Shown here piece after piece: positions 12,601-21,563 of a stretch of 64,000 nucleotides of DNA. Both the position numbers and the translations under genes were made by a program. This stretch comes from Siphonodentalium dalli (Eukaryota > Mollusca > Scaphopoda > Gadilida > Siphonodentaliidae). The notes below the pieces were generated by a model that ran no database searches, was not told the DNA's origin, and saw only the letters and a program-made list of their open reading frames with translations. Positions within the stretch are counted from its first letter, which is position 1; each line of letters opens with the position of its first letter. The stretch lies in contig CP136061.1 in NCBI GenBank assembly GCA_032622095.1, positions 48,803,797 through 48,867,796 of the forward strand, given 5' to 3'.

Positions 12601-15600
12601 TTTGATAGAATATACTCACAAGTTTTCAGCCAGTAATGCATTGGAACATTCCAGTTAGTTACAACCTCTACAAGAGAACGTGGCACCTCTATATGATGTG
12701 GTCGGCTGGCTACAGAGCTCCTGAAATAAATATACAATGATTGACCAATTTAAACGGACATTGCTCATTCGAACAGCAAAATTATGTATATATAATTTGT
12801 TAAGAGTTATCTCAAAACATACATTTGCAGAAGATTTCAGAACAAATGTGACCCGCCATATCAAATCCAGTCGTAAGTCGGGATTTTTTTTACCCTGTGC
12901 CAATGCATTCTCTTATATATGCGAGTCGACCATAGGTCGCCTCGCATATATTAGAGAATGCATTGGCCTAACAATTTATTACAATTTTAATAATTTTTTC
13001 TTGTATTCTTTAACAATTTTATAATTTCACCCATATAGAGCCCCAGACAAACATGAGCAGACGACACTCTTCTATATGCTTCTATATATGTGTGGGGCTC
13101 CCTGCAGGGTAATGGATGTTTTTTATTTTATGTCCTAAAAATTGTAAGAAACATTTATTTAAAAAAAATGATAAAAAATTGTTAGGCCAATGCATTCTCT
13201 TATATATGCGAGGCGACCTATGGTCGACTCGCGTATATAAGAGAATGCATTGGCACAGGGTAAAAAAATCCCGACTTACGACTGGATTTGATATGGCGGG
13301 TCACAAATTCATTGATATAGTGCTGAAAATACATGTTTTGTTTTTCTTATATTTTTCAATAAATTTTAGATCGTTTCGTTTGTGTCGGTTCGAATTTTAA
13401 TCAGCGGTCGCTTAAATATTGCACATGTATAGCATGGGAAGAACATCTACATCTGTCTTGGCTCTCAAACATTTATAGAACTACAAAATTTTGACAATTA
13501 AAACAAAGAGGAGGCATATCGTGAAGTTTTAAAACTGTTTCATGTTAAGATAAAACAAGATACCTTTTCCAGAAGTTGCTGTTTTGACAAAATTCTTACA
13601 CTTAACATTCACTTCCACCCCAATGTAATAACCGTATTTAAAGATGCATAATCCAAATTAACGCTCCCAAATTACTATTTCTTTGGCTTCGTCAGTAAAC
13701 ATATTTGATTTAAGTCAAGGAATAACCCATCAGAGCTCAGAGTGATCAGATATCGATTTTTGAAATTTGCTATTTCCCGAGATAAATAATTTTTGGCGGC
13801 CTGGCAAATATTCGTCAAGCTGACGGTCTCAGACCAAATTACGGATGAAGATGGATAAGTCTAAAAACAAGTGGCTTTGGGTGTTAGATATTTGACAATC
13901 CAGCAAAATTTCGTTGAACAAAATGTTGATAAATAACATGTTTTGGGCAATTTTATACTATAGTTGACTGTGGTTAGCATTAGTTTTGGGCAATTAATCT
14001 ATTATGATCACTGAAGCGGAATTTCAATAAATGTTGTTGTTGGAATCTGATGATATAGGGGACCATCGAATCAAATTGAGTACCTTTAAATACATTACCA
14101 TTTTATAAACCAATGAGAACATAGAGAATAAAGTGGATGTAATTTTTGAAAATTCACAAATTTTAAGCCAACAAGAGAGGTAACCCCAGTTACTAAATGC
14201 ACAAGATATGTAATGACATCCAGATGGACTAAGCCCTTGACTACCAGTATATTCCTGAATGGTTGTATATGTTGATAAGAATAAATAGGAAGTCACTTAC
14301 CATTCAATACCATCCTCCCCAAACGTGGCTCCAAATCCACACAGGAGAGCAGTGGCCTCGGATGTAAAGCTAACGAAGTAATGACTGAATCTGAAAGACT
14401 GGGCATCTCTGTATGCTACCACCCACCTGGAGAATAACAGAATGAACAAGAATTTAATGTCTGAATCGGAAAAACCTGGCATCTCTGTATGCTACCACCC
14501 ACCTGGAGAATAATGGAATCATGAAGAATTGAATGTATGAATCGAAAAGAATGGGTTTCTCTGTATGCCCCCATCCACATGCAGAATAACGGAATCATCA
14601 AGAATTTAAGGTATAAATCGGAAGACTAGGTGCCTGTATGTTACCACCCACCTGCAGAATACTAGGATCCTGTAATGAACATCAGGGATGTGGATCAGTA
14701 TGAAACTGGTATGAATGCCATGTATTGGCCATGTCTCGAGGCAGTTGGTCAGTTCAGACATTGTATGTCTTCAATGCTATATACATACAGATGTAATCAA
14801 AATGGAGAATGACTTTAAATACCATATATTATCATTCATTCTATACTTTGTAATATTTGTTTAATGGTTGTCCGAGTTGTCTATTTTCTAAGGGTTGTCA
14901 GAGTTGAGAAACTCACTTATAGTTAGAGTTTCAAGTTGTCCAAGTTGGGCAACCTTGAGATATTGTTACTTCTAAACAGAGGAACAAGAGCTGCATGTAG
15001 CACACTGGAGAAACTGGGGACATGATAATCAGTATTTGATGTCTTTAGCATTTAGAATCAAGAGATAAGAACATAGTGATATTTCAATTTATAGAGATTC
15101 CGACAAAAAAATGCCTCCTTCCCTGGACCATGCCTGATTATAGCGTGTCTGTATGTTGCAGAATGAGGTCCCCAGAGGGTGAATTTAGTGATACTATCCC
15201 GCACAGCGGGATAGTATCAACAAATTCATCCTCTTGGGGACCTCATTCTACATGGCCTCATCTGCTATGGGAGACCTAGACTCAGATTGAAGTTCCCAAA
15301 TGGTGAATATTGTGATGTACACCCATGGGAACCTCGATTATACAATGTGTCATCTGCCAATTTGGGGAAGAGAAACTAAACTAAACAAGAAATCTTTGTG
15401 ATGAAGTTCCTATAGAAATTTGATAATAAAGAAACTGTCCAGAGAAGTTGAGGCCTAAGCAGAATGAGGTCCCCCGAGGGTGAATTTAGTGATGCTAGCC
15501 CGCTATGCAGGATAGCATCACTAAGTTCAACCTCTGGGGACCTCATTCTACAAATGACAGACACACTAAACTCAGTCTTGCCCTGGATTTTTGGAGCAAA

Positions 15601-18600
15601 ATTGCCACCAGTGTTATTTTAATGGCCGAGAATAGAATTGAAGAAAGCACTGAGAAACTCACTTATAGTTAAGAGTATAAACCAGTATAATAATTTAGTG
15701 ATATTTTTATTTATCATATGAGATTCCGAGAAAACAAAAAGAGGCCTCCTTCGCTCTTATAACTTACAGTTACTGTCGAGTATAACCAATACATGCTTCA
15801 TATATAACACTAATTATACACAGTATGAAAAACTCACTGATAGTTACTGTCGAGTATAAACCAATACGAGAGACATGCTGAATATATAACACTCATTATG
15901 CACAGCAGAAAACTGGACGAACTTTTCAGGAACCACACAAAACTCTGTAATGAAAAAAAAAAGATTTTGTCAGTTTTATCATTATAATATAAATATGTAC
16001 TATCAAGACGAGCTGAATCTCAAACTGAATTGTGAATCAAACGGAGCCTTTCGGCCAATGCTAAATTCCCGTGATTTCAGCAGGTGAAAACCCATTCTAT
16101 ACTAAATGGATTCTCCCATTCAGTTATGAAATTTACACATTGGAATAGTCCATTATTCATTTGGAGGGGTGTTCAGGTAATAAAAGCAGACGACAGGCAG
16201 AAAAATGTATAAAACAAGTGCAGAATGATCCATATTCATTAGTTGGAAATGTTCAGATAATAAGTTCAACATGTGGCCTATGGTCGTTTATTGAACTTAT
16301 TATCTGAATAATTCCTAAAGGAACTACTCGTCAAAGAGTATTTAGTATAGAAAGGGTTAAAGATACGGTAAGCATTGGCGGTGGGTATTGCTGTTAAAAT
16401 AGTCATATCCGTTAAAACCACCATAAACAAAAATAATATTATATTATAGACAAAGTTTGTTCTTATATCAATCATAATTATCGCATAAATTGCATGTTAT
16501 TGTCATGTTAGCACTCTGTGTTATGTAGACAAATGGCAAGTTATGTAAACAAACTGTATCCTCGCCTCTTAAGATTTTGGTGTTGAATGGGTCACCGTGA
16601 ATTACTTCTAAAAGAAATCGTCACTGTGTCGCATACTATTTACGTGCTGTATATAAACAAATCCTCAGCTCACACAAAGTGTGTTTTGTGGACAATATCG
16701 CATTCATACTAACATTTTACTATACTTTTAGTATTCTTCAGGACATTTTCATAATTTGGTGACTTATTTCTAAATTATAACCTATACCAAAGGCCATCCG
16801 TACCTTTAAACACTTTATTATATGATCCTACACTTATTCCATTCAATAAACCAATTCCATAAATTGTGATATTAAACGTTCGTTTCATAACAGGAAATAG
16901 TGCCAGGTGACCTTTGACTTCCGGTTTGTCATCTGTTTACATTCGCTATGTATACGCTACATCTCAAAAATACTATGGCTTTCAATATTTGTCCCACAAA
17001 CTCTAATGAATGAAGAGATTGAAAAGTCATTTAATTAAATATATGCCGTTAAATATGTGACCCGCCATATCAAATCCAGTCGGAAGTCGGGATTTTTTTA
17101 CCCTGTGCCAATGCATTCTCTTATATATGCGAGTCGACCATAGGTCGCCTCGCATATATAAGAGAATGCATTGGCCTAACAATTTTTTATCATGTTTTTT
17201 AAATAAATGTTTCTTACAATTTTTAGGACATAAAATAAAAAACATCCATTACCCTGCAGAATATAGAAGAGTGTCGTCTGCTCATGTTTGTCTGGGGCTC
17301 TGTATGGGTGAAATTATAAAATTGTTAAAGAATACAAGAAAAAATTATTAAAATTGTAAAAAATTGTTAGGCCAATGCATTCTCTTATATATGCGAGGCG
17401 ACCTATGGTCGACTCGCATATATAAGAGATGCATTGGCACAGGGTAAAAAAATCCCGACTTCCGACTGGATTTGATATGGCGGGTCACATATGTCAAAGA
17501 TCTGGGACTATTTCTTTATGCAGGCAAACAACGCATAGTTACGTGAAACGTCATCACACGCCTTATAGAAGCCGATTTTTGTTTCACGTCCAATGTGTTG
17601 ATTAAAGTATGATTTATCGATGTTTTGGATCATGTAATAAATAGAATCTGCATCTCATCCCCAGTTTATAGTGGTGTTTACAAAACTCTTCCAGTAAATT
17701 AGGTCTGGACCTTGCCAAGGCTTGGTCAAGACCTTATTTACTGGACTCGTTTTGTAAATTCCGCTATAAACTGGGGACTCATAGATCCTCTATATACTCA
17801 CTAGACCAGCCGTTCCACTGCTGATGAGATTCTGGTAATCTGAGAACTTGACCCAAGGCCCAAATATCACAGTTCCGACATTAAATGCATATCCAAAGAA
17901 CTCGAACACGCCGGGTAACTGCTCAATTGATCCCTTAGTCAGGTCAAATGCAAGGGAGATAATCTTCATTGACAATATCATTTGGCAACCTGGAAAGGTA
18001 GATATACAACTGACACTGAGAACTTACGTAATACTCAAAAGTTCAAATTACATTATTTTTATCATACCTTATATTTGTGGGAAGAAGAAGCCCCAAAACT
18101 GATATATCAAAGCTGTTTGATAAAAAATAATGCTGGCACTCTCTTTTGTTGTTGAAATACCAATATCTGTTTTGTGGAGGCTCTGTACTCATTTTGAGAC
18201 GGAGCGTAACAGTTGGCTCTCATTTCTGTGGAAGCGAGACCACTTTGTCTTGTTGGTAGCATTACAGTGACACGCAATACACTATGGGAGAAAAAGTGGA
18301 TTTCTCTTGAGATTTTCTATCTCTTGGAAAACACATAGATGGGGAATGAGGTATATATTTATGTAGACAATATTTTGGGTGGATTATAAAAACATACCTC
18401 GAATACTATGCCATGATACGCCATCAATAAGATACCATTCACTGAAATAGAGAGAAATATGTATGCATAAGTAAATAACGTTTTTCTTCACTGTGAAGAT
18501 ATATAAGTTTCACATATGGTACTATCAAAGGCCATGTGAGGGAAACAGTAGTGTTATTACAACATACATTATAGTTATCGCCAAATTATATTTTACAACT

Positions 18601-21563
18601 ATGAGAAGAATAAACATAAATGTATGAGAACTAAAGTGATTGTAATCAGGGTTACATGTACATCTGGAAATAGTGTGTTTGACATTTGCAGAATGAGGTC
18701 CCCAGAGGGTGAATTTAGTGACGCAAGCATCACCAAATTCATACTCTGGTGGCCTCATTCTGCTTAGGCCTCACCTTCTGGGAAGTATCTATAGTCTCAA
18801 ATTAACATTGATTTTAGTAACTTATTCCCCTTTCTGTTCAGTTTCTATATCACCTAATTTGCAGAAGATAAATTTCATAATTGAGGTGACCAATGGGTGA
18901 ACATCACTAACTTCAACTGAGGAACTTCAATATGATCCTATGTCTCCCATAGCAGTTGAGGCCTAAGCAGAATGAGGTTCCCAGAGGGTGAATTTGGTGA
19001 TGCTAGCCAGCCGTGTGGGCCACACTATATCCAGACTTGGTTCATATTCAGCATCAGATGCAAAAATTGCAGAGGATGCAACATCGTTTCTAAGGTCCTT
19101 AAACCCTTTCCATACTAAATGGATTGTCCCACTCAGTTATAAAAGTGTACATTGGAATGGTCTATTATTCATAATAAGAGGTTTTCAGGAAAAATAAGCA
19201 GACAACAAATAATACAAGTGCAGAAATAATCCTATTTATTGAAGGGAAATGTTCAGATAATAAGTTCAACAAACATTTCTAAAGTAACTACTCGTCAATG
19301 AGTATTTAGGTTAGAATGGGTTAAGTATCTTGGAAAAAGACTCACCATAAAACAATATAAATAACAATAAATACTGAGACAACAGGACCACAGTAATTCC
19401 TTCTGTTCACATACATCAGCACGACGATAATAATGTATAACACTGTGGCGTTCATGAGTAGGTACACCAGCAGATTACTGAAGAACGAGTGGAGGACGAA
19501 TATTCCTAAGAAAGCACTAGTCAGATGTAAACTCCAGGATGGTAATCCTGTTTCACTGTTTTCTGAAAAAAAAATTAAAAGGACACTTAAAGATGGTCTA
19601 TCTCTCTCCTGAAAGTTTAACCCTTTACCCAACAGAAGGGCCCTGTGCCAATGCATTCTCTTATATATGCGAGTCGACCATAGGTCGCCTCGCATATATA
19701 AGAGAATGCATTGGCTTAACACATTAAAAATTATAAAATTGTTAAAGAATGTAAGAAAAAATAGTAAAAAGTGTTAAAAAAAGATTTTTTTTAGGCCAAT
19801 GCATTCTCTTATATATGCGAGGCGACCTATGGTCGACTCGCATATATAAGAGAATGCATTGGCACAGGGCATAACTGTAACTATCACAATGTGGTCAAGG
19901 AGCCGGTTCCAATGATATCCATATTTGTATGGTTCTATTGAGACAGACCGAAGATATTTTAGGCTGTTGAAGCTTTATTTGGCCGGTTTTGGCCGTTTTG
20001 TTGGGTAAAGGGTTAATATAGTTTCCTGTGTATAAAATAATATACATGTATATGAATCGAAAACCCCTGTCCAATTAATATTGATTTTATTTGGAATTTT
20101 CTAGTATAATGCATACAATCAATTGAGACAGTTTTGTGGGCTATTTTTTGAACAGATGGTCATGAAGCTTCAGACGATCTCAGATAGAGATAGAGTTAGT
20201 ATTAAATGTCTGGTTGGGGTTACAAGCCAGAAAAAAGTAGGGTCGGTAAGTAGGCTTGAAATTTAATTTTTTTTAGTTTACATTGTTTTTATTTGGACAT
20301 ATTTTTATGGCTTTTCCTCTGTTTAATTGATCTACAACATTGAGCTTCAGACTACTTTTGCTTGTCTTTGTATATTACGGTAAAATTACACATTACTTTT
20401 AGTAAGCAATCAACCCATTCTAAGACATTGAAAACCATGAAATTTTTTTTAGGTTAGGAGGTTTAAAATAGGGTCGGTAGGGAAACCCCAACTGCAAATT
20501 CTAAGCACCTCATTTCACACAAAGGATATCAGAATTCAGAAACATATACATACTGAATGATCCGATTTTCTTCATTTTAATAACATATTGTTACAAATCA
20601 CATTATCACGTTGAAGCAGAAAAAACTGTTTACTCACAGTAAAAAGTGCAAACCTATAATTTAACACATAGCTCAATAAATAGACTTCAAAGTTCTACCG
20701 TATATTACCCGACAGGTACACATTATATTTAAAGGGAATTTCGGTTTATAATGGGACTTAACAAATTTACTACTGCCATCAAATGAAAATTGAAACAGAT
20801 TATCGCCAACGTTTCAACAGTAAGAATCTCTAGGTCATGAAAAAACTTTATGAATTTGACAATTACAAATGTATTTACAAGCTTTGAAATAGTGTCTGTC
20901 ATTTGCAGAATGAGGTCCACACTGGGCTAGCATTTCTAAATTCACCCTCTGGGACCTCATTCTGCTTAGGCCTCATCTTCTGAGAAGTACATGTATCTAT
21001 AGTCTCATATTAACATTGTTTTCCTTTACTTCTTCCCTTCTGTTCAGTTTTATATCGCTTAATTTGCAGACGATAAATTGCAAAATTGAGGTTTCTAATG
21101 GGTGAACATCACCAACTTCAACTGGGGAACTTCAATCTGATCCTAGGTCTCCCATAGCAGTTGAGGCATCAGCAGAATGAGGTTCCTAGAGGATGAATTT
21201 ACCCTCTGGGGACCTCATTCTGCAAATGACAGACACACTATTTCAAGACTTGATTATTTATTAGCCCATCACTTTCCCTTTTCAGAACGCACCTGATCTT
21301 GATGTGCCCATTAGACATATCATTCTGAACAAGAAGCATGCAGCCACAAGCATTATTAGAGAATGTATGGTCTGTGTTACTGTTGGCTGAATGCAGCTTT
21401 CCAATAATTGAGAAAAAGAGATTCTCTCGTAGGCATCAGGATCATATTCGTTGTTATAATCGGCCATAAGTCTGGAGACGTCCTCTTCATCAAGGTCTTC
21501 ATCATAATACCAGTCCGGGAGTGAATCGTCTTCATAGCCCTCGCCATAGTAATCACCCTCCAT
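3591..21563 (-). CDS. PORCN: Porcupine, Wnt protein O-acyltransferase (complete, 12 exons)
   Basis: Spliced coding sequence: 21563-21293, 19562-19346, 18441-18398, 17989-17802, 15944-15838, 14426-14301, 12720-12620, 11624-11548, 10615-10552, 9441-9356, 4574-4470, 3689-3591. All introns are GT-AG and phases join without a break: 1485 nt, 494 residues. Residues 49 onward align end to end with vertebrate Porcupine as I know it (human 461 aa). Landmarks are SFSQLLESC (about 49), GTVIFGPW (212-219), [15 protein letters not shown] (exon 6), [19 protein letters not shown] (exon 7), [31 protein letters not shown] and YASHWV near the end. Family knowledge: this is a multipass ER MBOAT enzyme that attaches palmitoleate to a conserved Wnt serine. 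The WN asparagine is residue 342 and the LLH histidine residue 377, spaced 35 as in human. Odd points: an acidic N-terminal extension, a short exon 5/6 loop, and tandem copies of three of its splice junctions. Confidence 0.96.
3690..4469 (-). other. PORCN intron 11
   Basis: AT-rich. It carries two diverged copies of a dispersed motif ending GGAC(A/G)GAACC..TATTCGAACTTGG (about 3990-4045 and 4205-4265), related to the repeats at 35820-36250. Confidence 0.6.
4470..4574 (-). CDS. PORCN: PORCN exon 11 (residues 428-462)
   Basis: Acceptor CTGTTTCAG, donor GAAAAG|GTTTGT; phase 0 at both ends. It encodes [20 protein letters not shown] then [15 protein letters not shown], matching the vertebrate [21 protein letters not shown] block. 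Confidence 0.95.
4638..4793. mobile_element. Fold-back element, about 156 bp
   Basis: An imperfect palindrome: the left arm beginning CACAGAACGGCACGATGTG pairs with the right arm ending CATCGTGTCGTTCTGTG, and the internal CGTGGAAGGATAGAA pairs with TTCTATCCTTCCGCG around a loop of about 22 bp. It is a MITE-like insertion in PORCN intron 10. It has no coding capacity. Confidence 0.8.
5232..5708. mobile_element. Long inverted-repeat element, about 477 bp
   Basis: Left arm (5232-5342; GGTCAAGTGATCCTG, GAATTGCTATGATGCTG, GGGCAAACTGATAC) is matched by the reverse complement at 5578-5708 (CAGTATCAGTTTGCCC, CATCATAGCAATTC, AGGACCACTTGACC). Partial pairing continues inward. Diverged fold-back transposon inside PORCN intron 10. 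Confidence 0.8.
5930..9380 (-). repeat. 42-bp minisatellite made of PORCN exon 10 / intron 10 junction copies
   Basis: Around 80 tandem units. On the minus (gene) strand the unit is GAGTGTAGCCATGTCTATAA ATCA then GTAAGTTTATGTCATGCA: 24 nt equal to the last eight codons of PORCN exon 10 and 18 nt of the following intron. Most units keep the donor TCA|GTAAGT. Common variants are loss of 2 bp (40-bp units), CTAAACTCT, GTTCACACT, and a block containing GACTTGTATGTGGCATTATA that recurs near 5918, 6447, 6739, 7224, 7392 and 8179. Blocks of several units are duplicated nearly intact (8586-8916 against 8917-9258). It lies wholly in the intron except for the first half-unit, which is the exon end. Confidence 0.95.
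9356..9441 (-). CDS. PORCN: PORCN exon 10 (residues 400-427), parent of the 42-bp array
   Basis: Acceptor TCTTTTTAG before 9441, donor AAATCA|GTAAGT after 9356. It encodes [20 protein letters not shown] then ECSHVYKS, matching vertebrate RKRLARIL...KRCPPDCSH. The last 24 nt (ECSHVYKS) and the next 18 nt of intron form the unit of the adjoining minisatellite, so the exon end is also the first half-unit of the array. If this donor is not used, the frame stays open through about three repeat units to a stop near 9248. Confidence 0.92.
9442..10551 (-). other. PORCN intron 9
   Basis: AT-rich, with no clear repeat or coding segment. A stretch at about 10395-10445 (GATAATATATTCAACAGACC to ATTATCTGAACAATCC) is a degraded copy of the TTCAGATAATAAGTTCAAC palindrome found elsewhere. 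Confidence 0.5.
10552..10615 (-). CDS. PORCN: PORCN exon 9 (residues 378-398)
   Basis: Acceptor TTATAATAG, donor TATG|GTAAGT. It encodes [20 protein letters not shown](Y), matching the vertebrate [20 protein letters not shown] segment. Confidence 0.94.
10616..11547 (-). other. PORCN intron 8
   Basis: Contains the poly(G) tract and, at about 10860-11240, two or three diverged units of a dispersed repeat (motifs AAGGGCCATAATTTTGG, AAATTGAACTTGAACTTG, CATTTCATTTCATAAGTT) of the type seen at 35640-36260. No exon is seen. Confidence 0.6.
10675..10702. repeat. Poly(G) tract, 28 bp
   Basis: An uninterrupted G run on the plus strand in PORCN intron 8. On the transcribed RNA it is a C run; the opposite strand could form G-quadruplex. 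A shorter G run is at 10931-10940. Confidence 0.9.
11548..11624 (-). CDS. PORCN: PORCN exon 8 with catalytic His (residues 353-377)
   Basis: Acceptor TTTTTCAG, donor CAT|GTACGT. It encodes [20 protein letters not shown] then SSLLH. The final His (377) is the invariant MBOAT histidine; the following Gly is supplied by exon 9. Confidence 0.95.
11675..11833. mobile_element. TTAA-flanked MITE fragment, TTCAGATAATAAGTTCAAC family
   Basis: Preceded by TTAA, starts CCCTTTCCATTC and contains the palindrome GTTCAGATAATAAGTTCAAC / GTTGAACTTATTATCTAAAT around 11723-11784. The right part is cut off by a hAT-like element. Confidence 0.65.
11834..12500. mobile_element. Diverged CAAGCCTTG-family hAT-like copies
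   Basis: Several modules of the family are present: CACTAAATTCACCCTCTG near 11850 and 12435, CATTCTGCAAATGACAGAC at 11874 and 12460, and the internal block with ACATTGTTTT-like and CAATTAGGAGATATAGAAAC sequence at 12280-12360. Ends are degraded so exact borders are uncertain. Confidence 0.7.
12620..12720 (-). CDS. PORCN: PORCN exon 7 with MBOAT Asn (residues 319-351)
   Basis: Acceptor TTATTTCAG, donor AAAACTT|GTGAGT. It encodes [19 protein letters not shown] then MHYWLKT. The Asn of WN (residue 342) lies 35 residues before the exon 8 His, the spacing of the MBOAT active-site pair in human. Human WLNNYVF reads WLKTYVF here. Confidence 0.95.
12848..13304. mobile_element. Hairpin-bearing element with GTGACCCGCC ends and 4-bp target duplication (AAAT)
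   Basis: Ends GTGACCCGCCATATCAAATC and GATTTGATATGGCGGGTCAC are perfect inverted repeats, flanked by AAAT on both sides (12844-12847 and 13305-13308). Inside each end is a 67-69-nt hairpin (12898-12965, 13186-13254). The middle holds AGCCCCAGACAAACATGAGC and related sequence. Non-autonomous. It lies in PORCN intron 6. Confidence 0.88.
13305..14300 (-). other. PORCN intron 6, remainder
   Basis: AT-rich sequence without an exon or recognisable repeat. Confidence 0.5.
14301..14426 (-). CDS. PORCN: PORCN exon 6 (residues 277-317)
   Basis: Acceptor TTATTCTCCAG, donor GAATG|GTAAGT. It encodes [20 protein letters not shown] then [19 protein letters not shown], a close match to the vertebrate RAYESAVSFHFSNYF / SEATATLAGAG block. 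Its acceptor and first half are tandemly duplicated in the upstream intron (14463-14670). Confidence 0.95.
14387..14670 (-). repeat. Tandem copies (76-bp unit) of the PORCN exon 6 acceptor
   Basis: Four units start at about 14387, 14463, 14539 and 14615. The first is the genuine exon 6 start with its acceptor. The second keeps TTATTCTCCAG|GTGGGTGG and the next 20 nt of exon almost unchanged. The third has lost the AG (TTCTGCATGTGG). The fourth keeps TTCTGCAG|GTGGGTGG. Copies diverge with distance, so the event is older than the 42-bp array. Confidence 0.88.
15139..15590. mobile_element. CAAGCCTTG-family hAT-like element in PORCN intron 5
   Basis: Left module GTGTCTGTATGTTGCAGAATG with AGAGGGTGAATTTAGTGATA and its inverted partner at 15205-15250; right module at 15460-15575 ending CAAATGACAGACACACTAAA. 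The internal block holds CTCGATTATACAATGTGTC and CCAATTTGGGGAAGAGAAAC. Same family as 23929-24369. Confidence 0.8.
15651..15905 (-). repeat. Partial tandem copies of the PORCN exon 5 3' end and donor
   Basis: The exon end (TGGTTTATACTCGACAGTAA CTATCA|GTGAGT at 15843-15905) is repeated directly downstream at 15769-15842, where the copy ends GACAGTAACT|GTAAGT. A degraded third copy is at about 15652-15690 (GGTTTATACTC...TATAA|GTGAGT) and a fourth trace at about 14905-14935 (AACTATAAGTGAGTTTCTCA). Each retains a donor-like GTGAGT or GTAAGT. Confidence 0.82.
15838..15944 (-). CDS. PORCN: PORCN exon 5 (residues 241-275)
   Basis: Acceptor CATTACAG, donor CTATCA|GTGAGT. It encodes [20 protein letters not shown] and then [10 protein letters not shown], equivalent to the vertebrate segment starting CRWLQKVARSL. 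It lacks roughly 18 residues found in human between this span and the RAYESA motif. The exon 3' end and its donor are partly duplicated just downstream. Confidence 0.88.
16088..16358. mobile_element. TTAA-type MITE, CTATACTAAATGG family
   Basis: Left end ACCCATTCTATACTAAATGG, right end TTTAGTATAGAAAGGG followed by TTAA. The centre is the palindrome GATAATAAGTTCAAC / GTTGAACTTATTATC. The CCCTTTC/GAAAGGG ends next to TTAA are piggyBac-like. Confidence 0.75.
16359..17056 (-). other. PORCN intron 4, middle part
   Basis: No exon, repeat or signal recognised; AT-rich. Sequence 17489-17801 likewise, apart from an imperfect palindrome at about 17660-17775 (CCAGTTTATAGTGG / CCGCTATAAACTGG). Confidence 0.5.
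17057..17488. mobile_element. Hairpin-bearing element, second GTGACCCGCC copy (ATAT duplication)
   Basis: Same ends as 12848-13304 (GTGACCCGCCATATCAAATC), flanked by ATAT on both sides. Hairpins lie at about 17107-17175 and 17371-17438. The middle is in the opposite orientation to the first copy. In PORCN intron 4. Confidence 0.88.
17802..17989 (-). CDS. PORCN: PORCN exon 4 (residues 179-240)
   Basis: Acceptor TTTCCAG, donor CTA|GTGAGT. It encodes [16 protein letters not shown] and [19 protein letters not shown], among the most conserved Porcupine motifs (vertebrate SLGFDL and YFVGTIVFGPW). Confidence 0.95.
17990..18397 (-). other. PORCN intron 3
   Basis: No recognisable element or signal beyond the splice sites. 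Confidence 0.5.
18398..18441 (-). CDS. PORCN: PORCN exon 3 (residues 164-177)
   Basis: This 44-nt exon is bounded by TTTCAG and CGAG|GTATGT. It encodes [14 protein letters not shown], matching the vertebrate stretch GEMHMVDTVTWHKMR. It is too short for simple ORF detection and was found from the phase gap between its neighbours. Confidence 0.92.
18660..19030. mobile_element. CAAGCCTTG-family hAT-like element in PORCN intron 2
   Basis: Hairpin modules GCAGAATGAGGTCCCCAGAG at both ends, internal segment with AGTCTCAAATTAACATTG and CACCTAATTTGCAGAAGATA. The terminal CAAGCC motif is degraded on both sides. Confidence 0.75.
19104..19321. mobile_element. TTAA-type MITE, CTATACTAAATGG family (degraded right end)
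   Basis: Starts CCCTTTCCATACTAAATGG, ends TTTAGGTTAGAATGGG then TTAA. It includes AATGTTCAGATAATAAGTTC and GTCAATGAGTATTTAG. Confidence 0.7.
19346..19562 (-). CDS. PORCN: PORCN exon 2 (residues 92-162)
   Basis: Acceptor TTTTTTTCAG before 19562, donor TTATG|GTGAGT after 19346. It encodes two to three hydrophobic spans ([45 protein letters not shown]), corresponding to the Porcupine region between the first helix and the GEMHMVD motif. The phase 1 start joins exon 1 as Glu; the phase 2 end joins exon 3 as Cys where vertebrates have Gly. Confidence 0.93.
19621..20012. mobile_element. TTAA-flanked piggyBac-like MITE with two hairpins (copy 1)
   Basis: TTAA on both sides (19617-19620, 20013-20016), ends CCCTTTACCCAACA and TGTTGGGTAAAGGG. 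It contains two 67-69-nt hairpins (19647-19714 and 19796-19863) in inverted orientation and a one-sided tail with GGAGCCGGTTCCAATGATAT. TTAA targets and CCY-type ends are typical of piggyBac. No transposase. In PORCN intron 1. Confidence 0.88.
20878..21252. mobile_element. CAAGCCTTG-family hAT-like element in PORCN intron 1
   Basis: Ends CAAGCTTTGAAATAG and TATTTCAAGACTTG. Flanking octamers TGTATTTA and ATTATTTA match at six of eight positions. The internal block is the same as at 18660-19030. Confidence 0.78.

Noticed and set aside
12737-13024. Frames such as YKRMHWHR and [12 protein letters not shown] seen at many loci
   Set aside because: They are translations of the repeated hairpin module, not a protein family.
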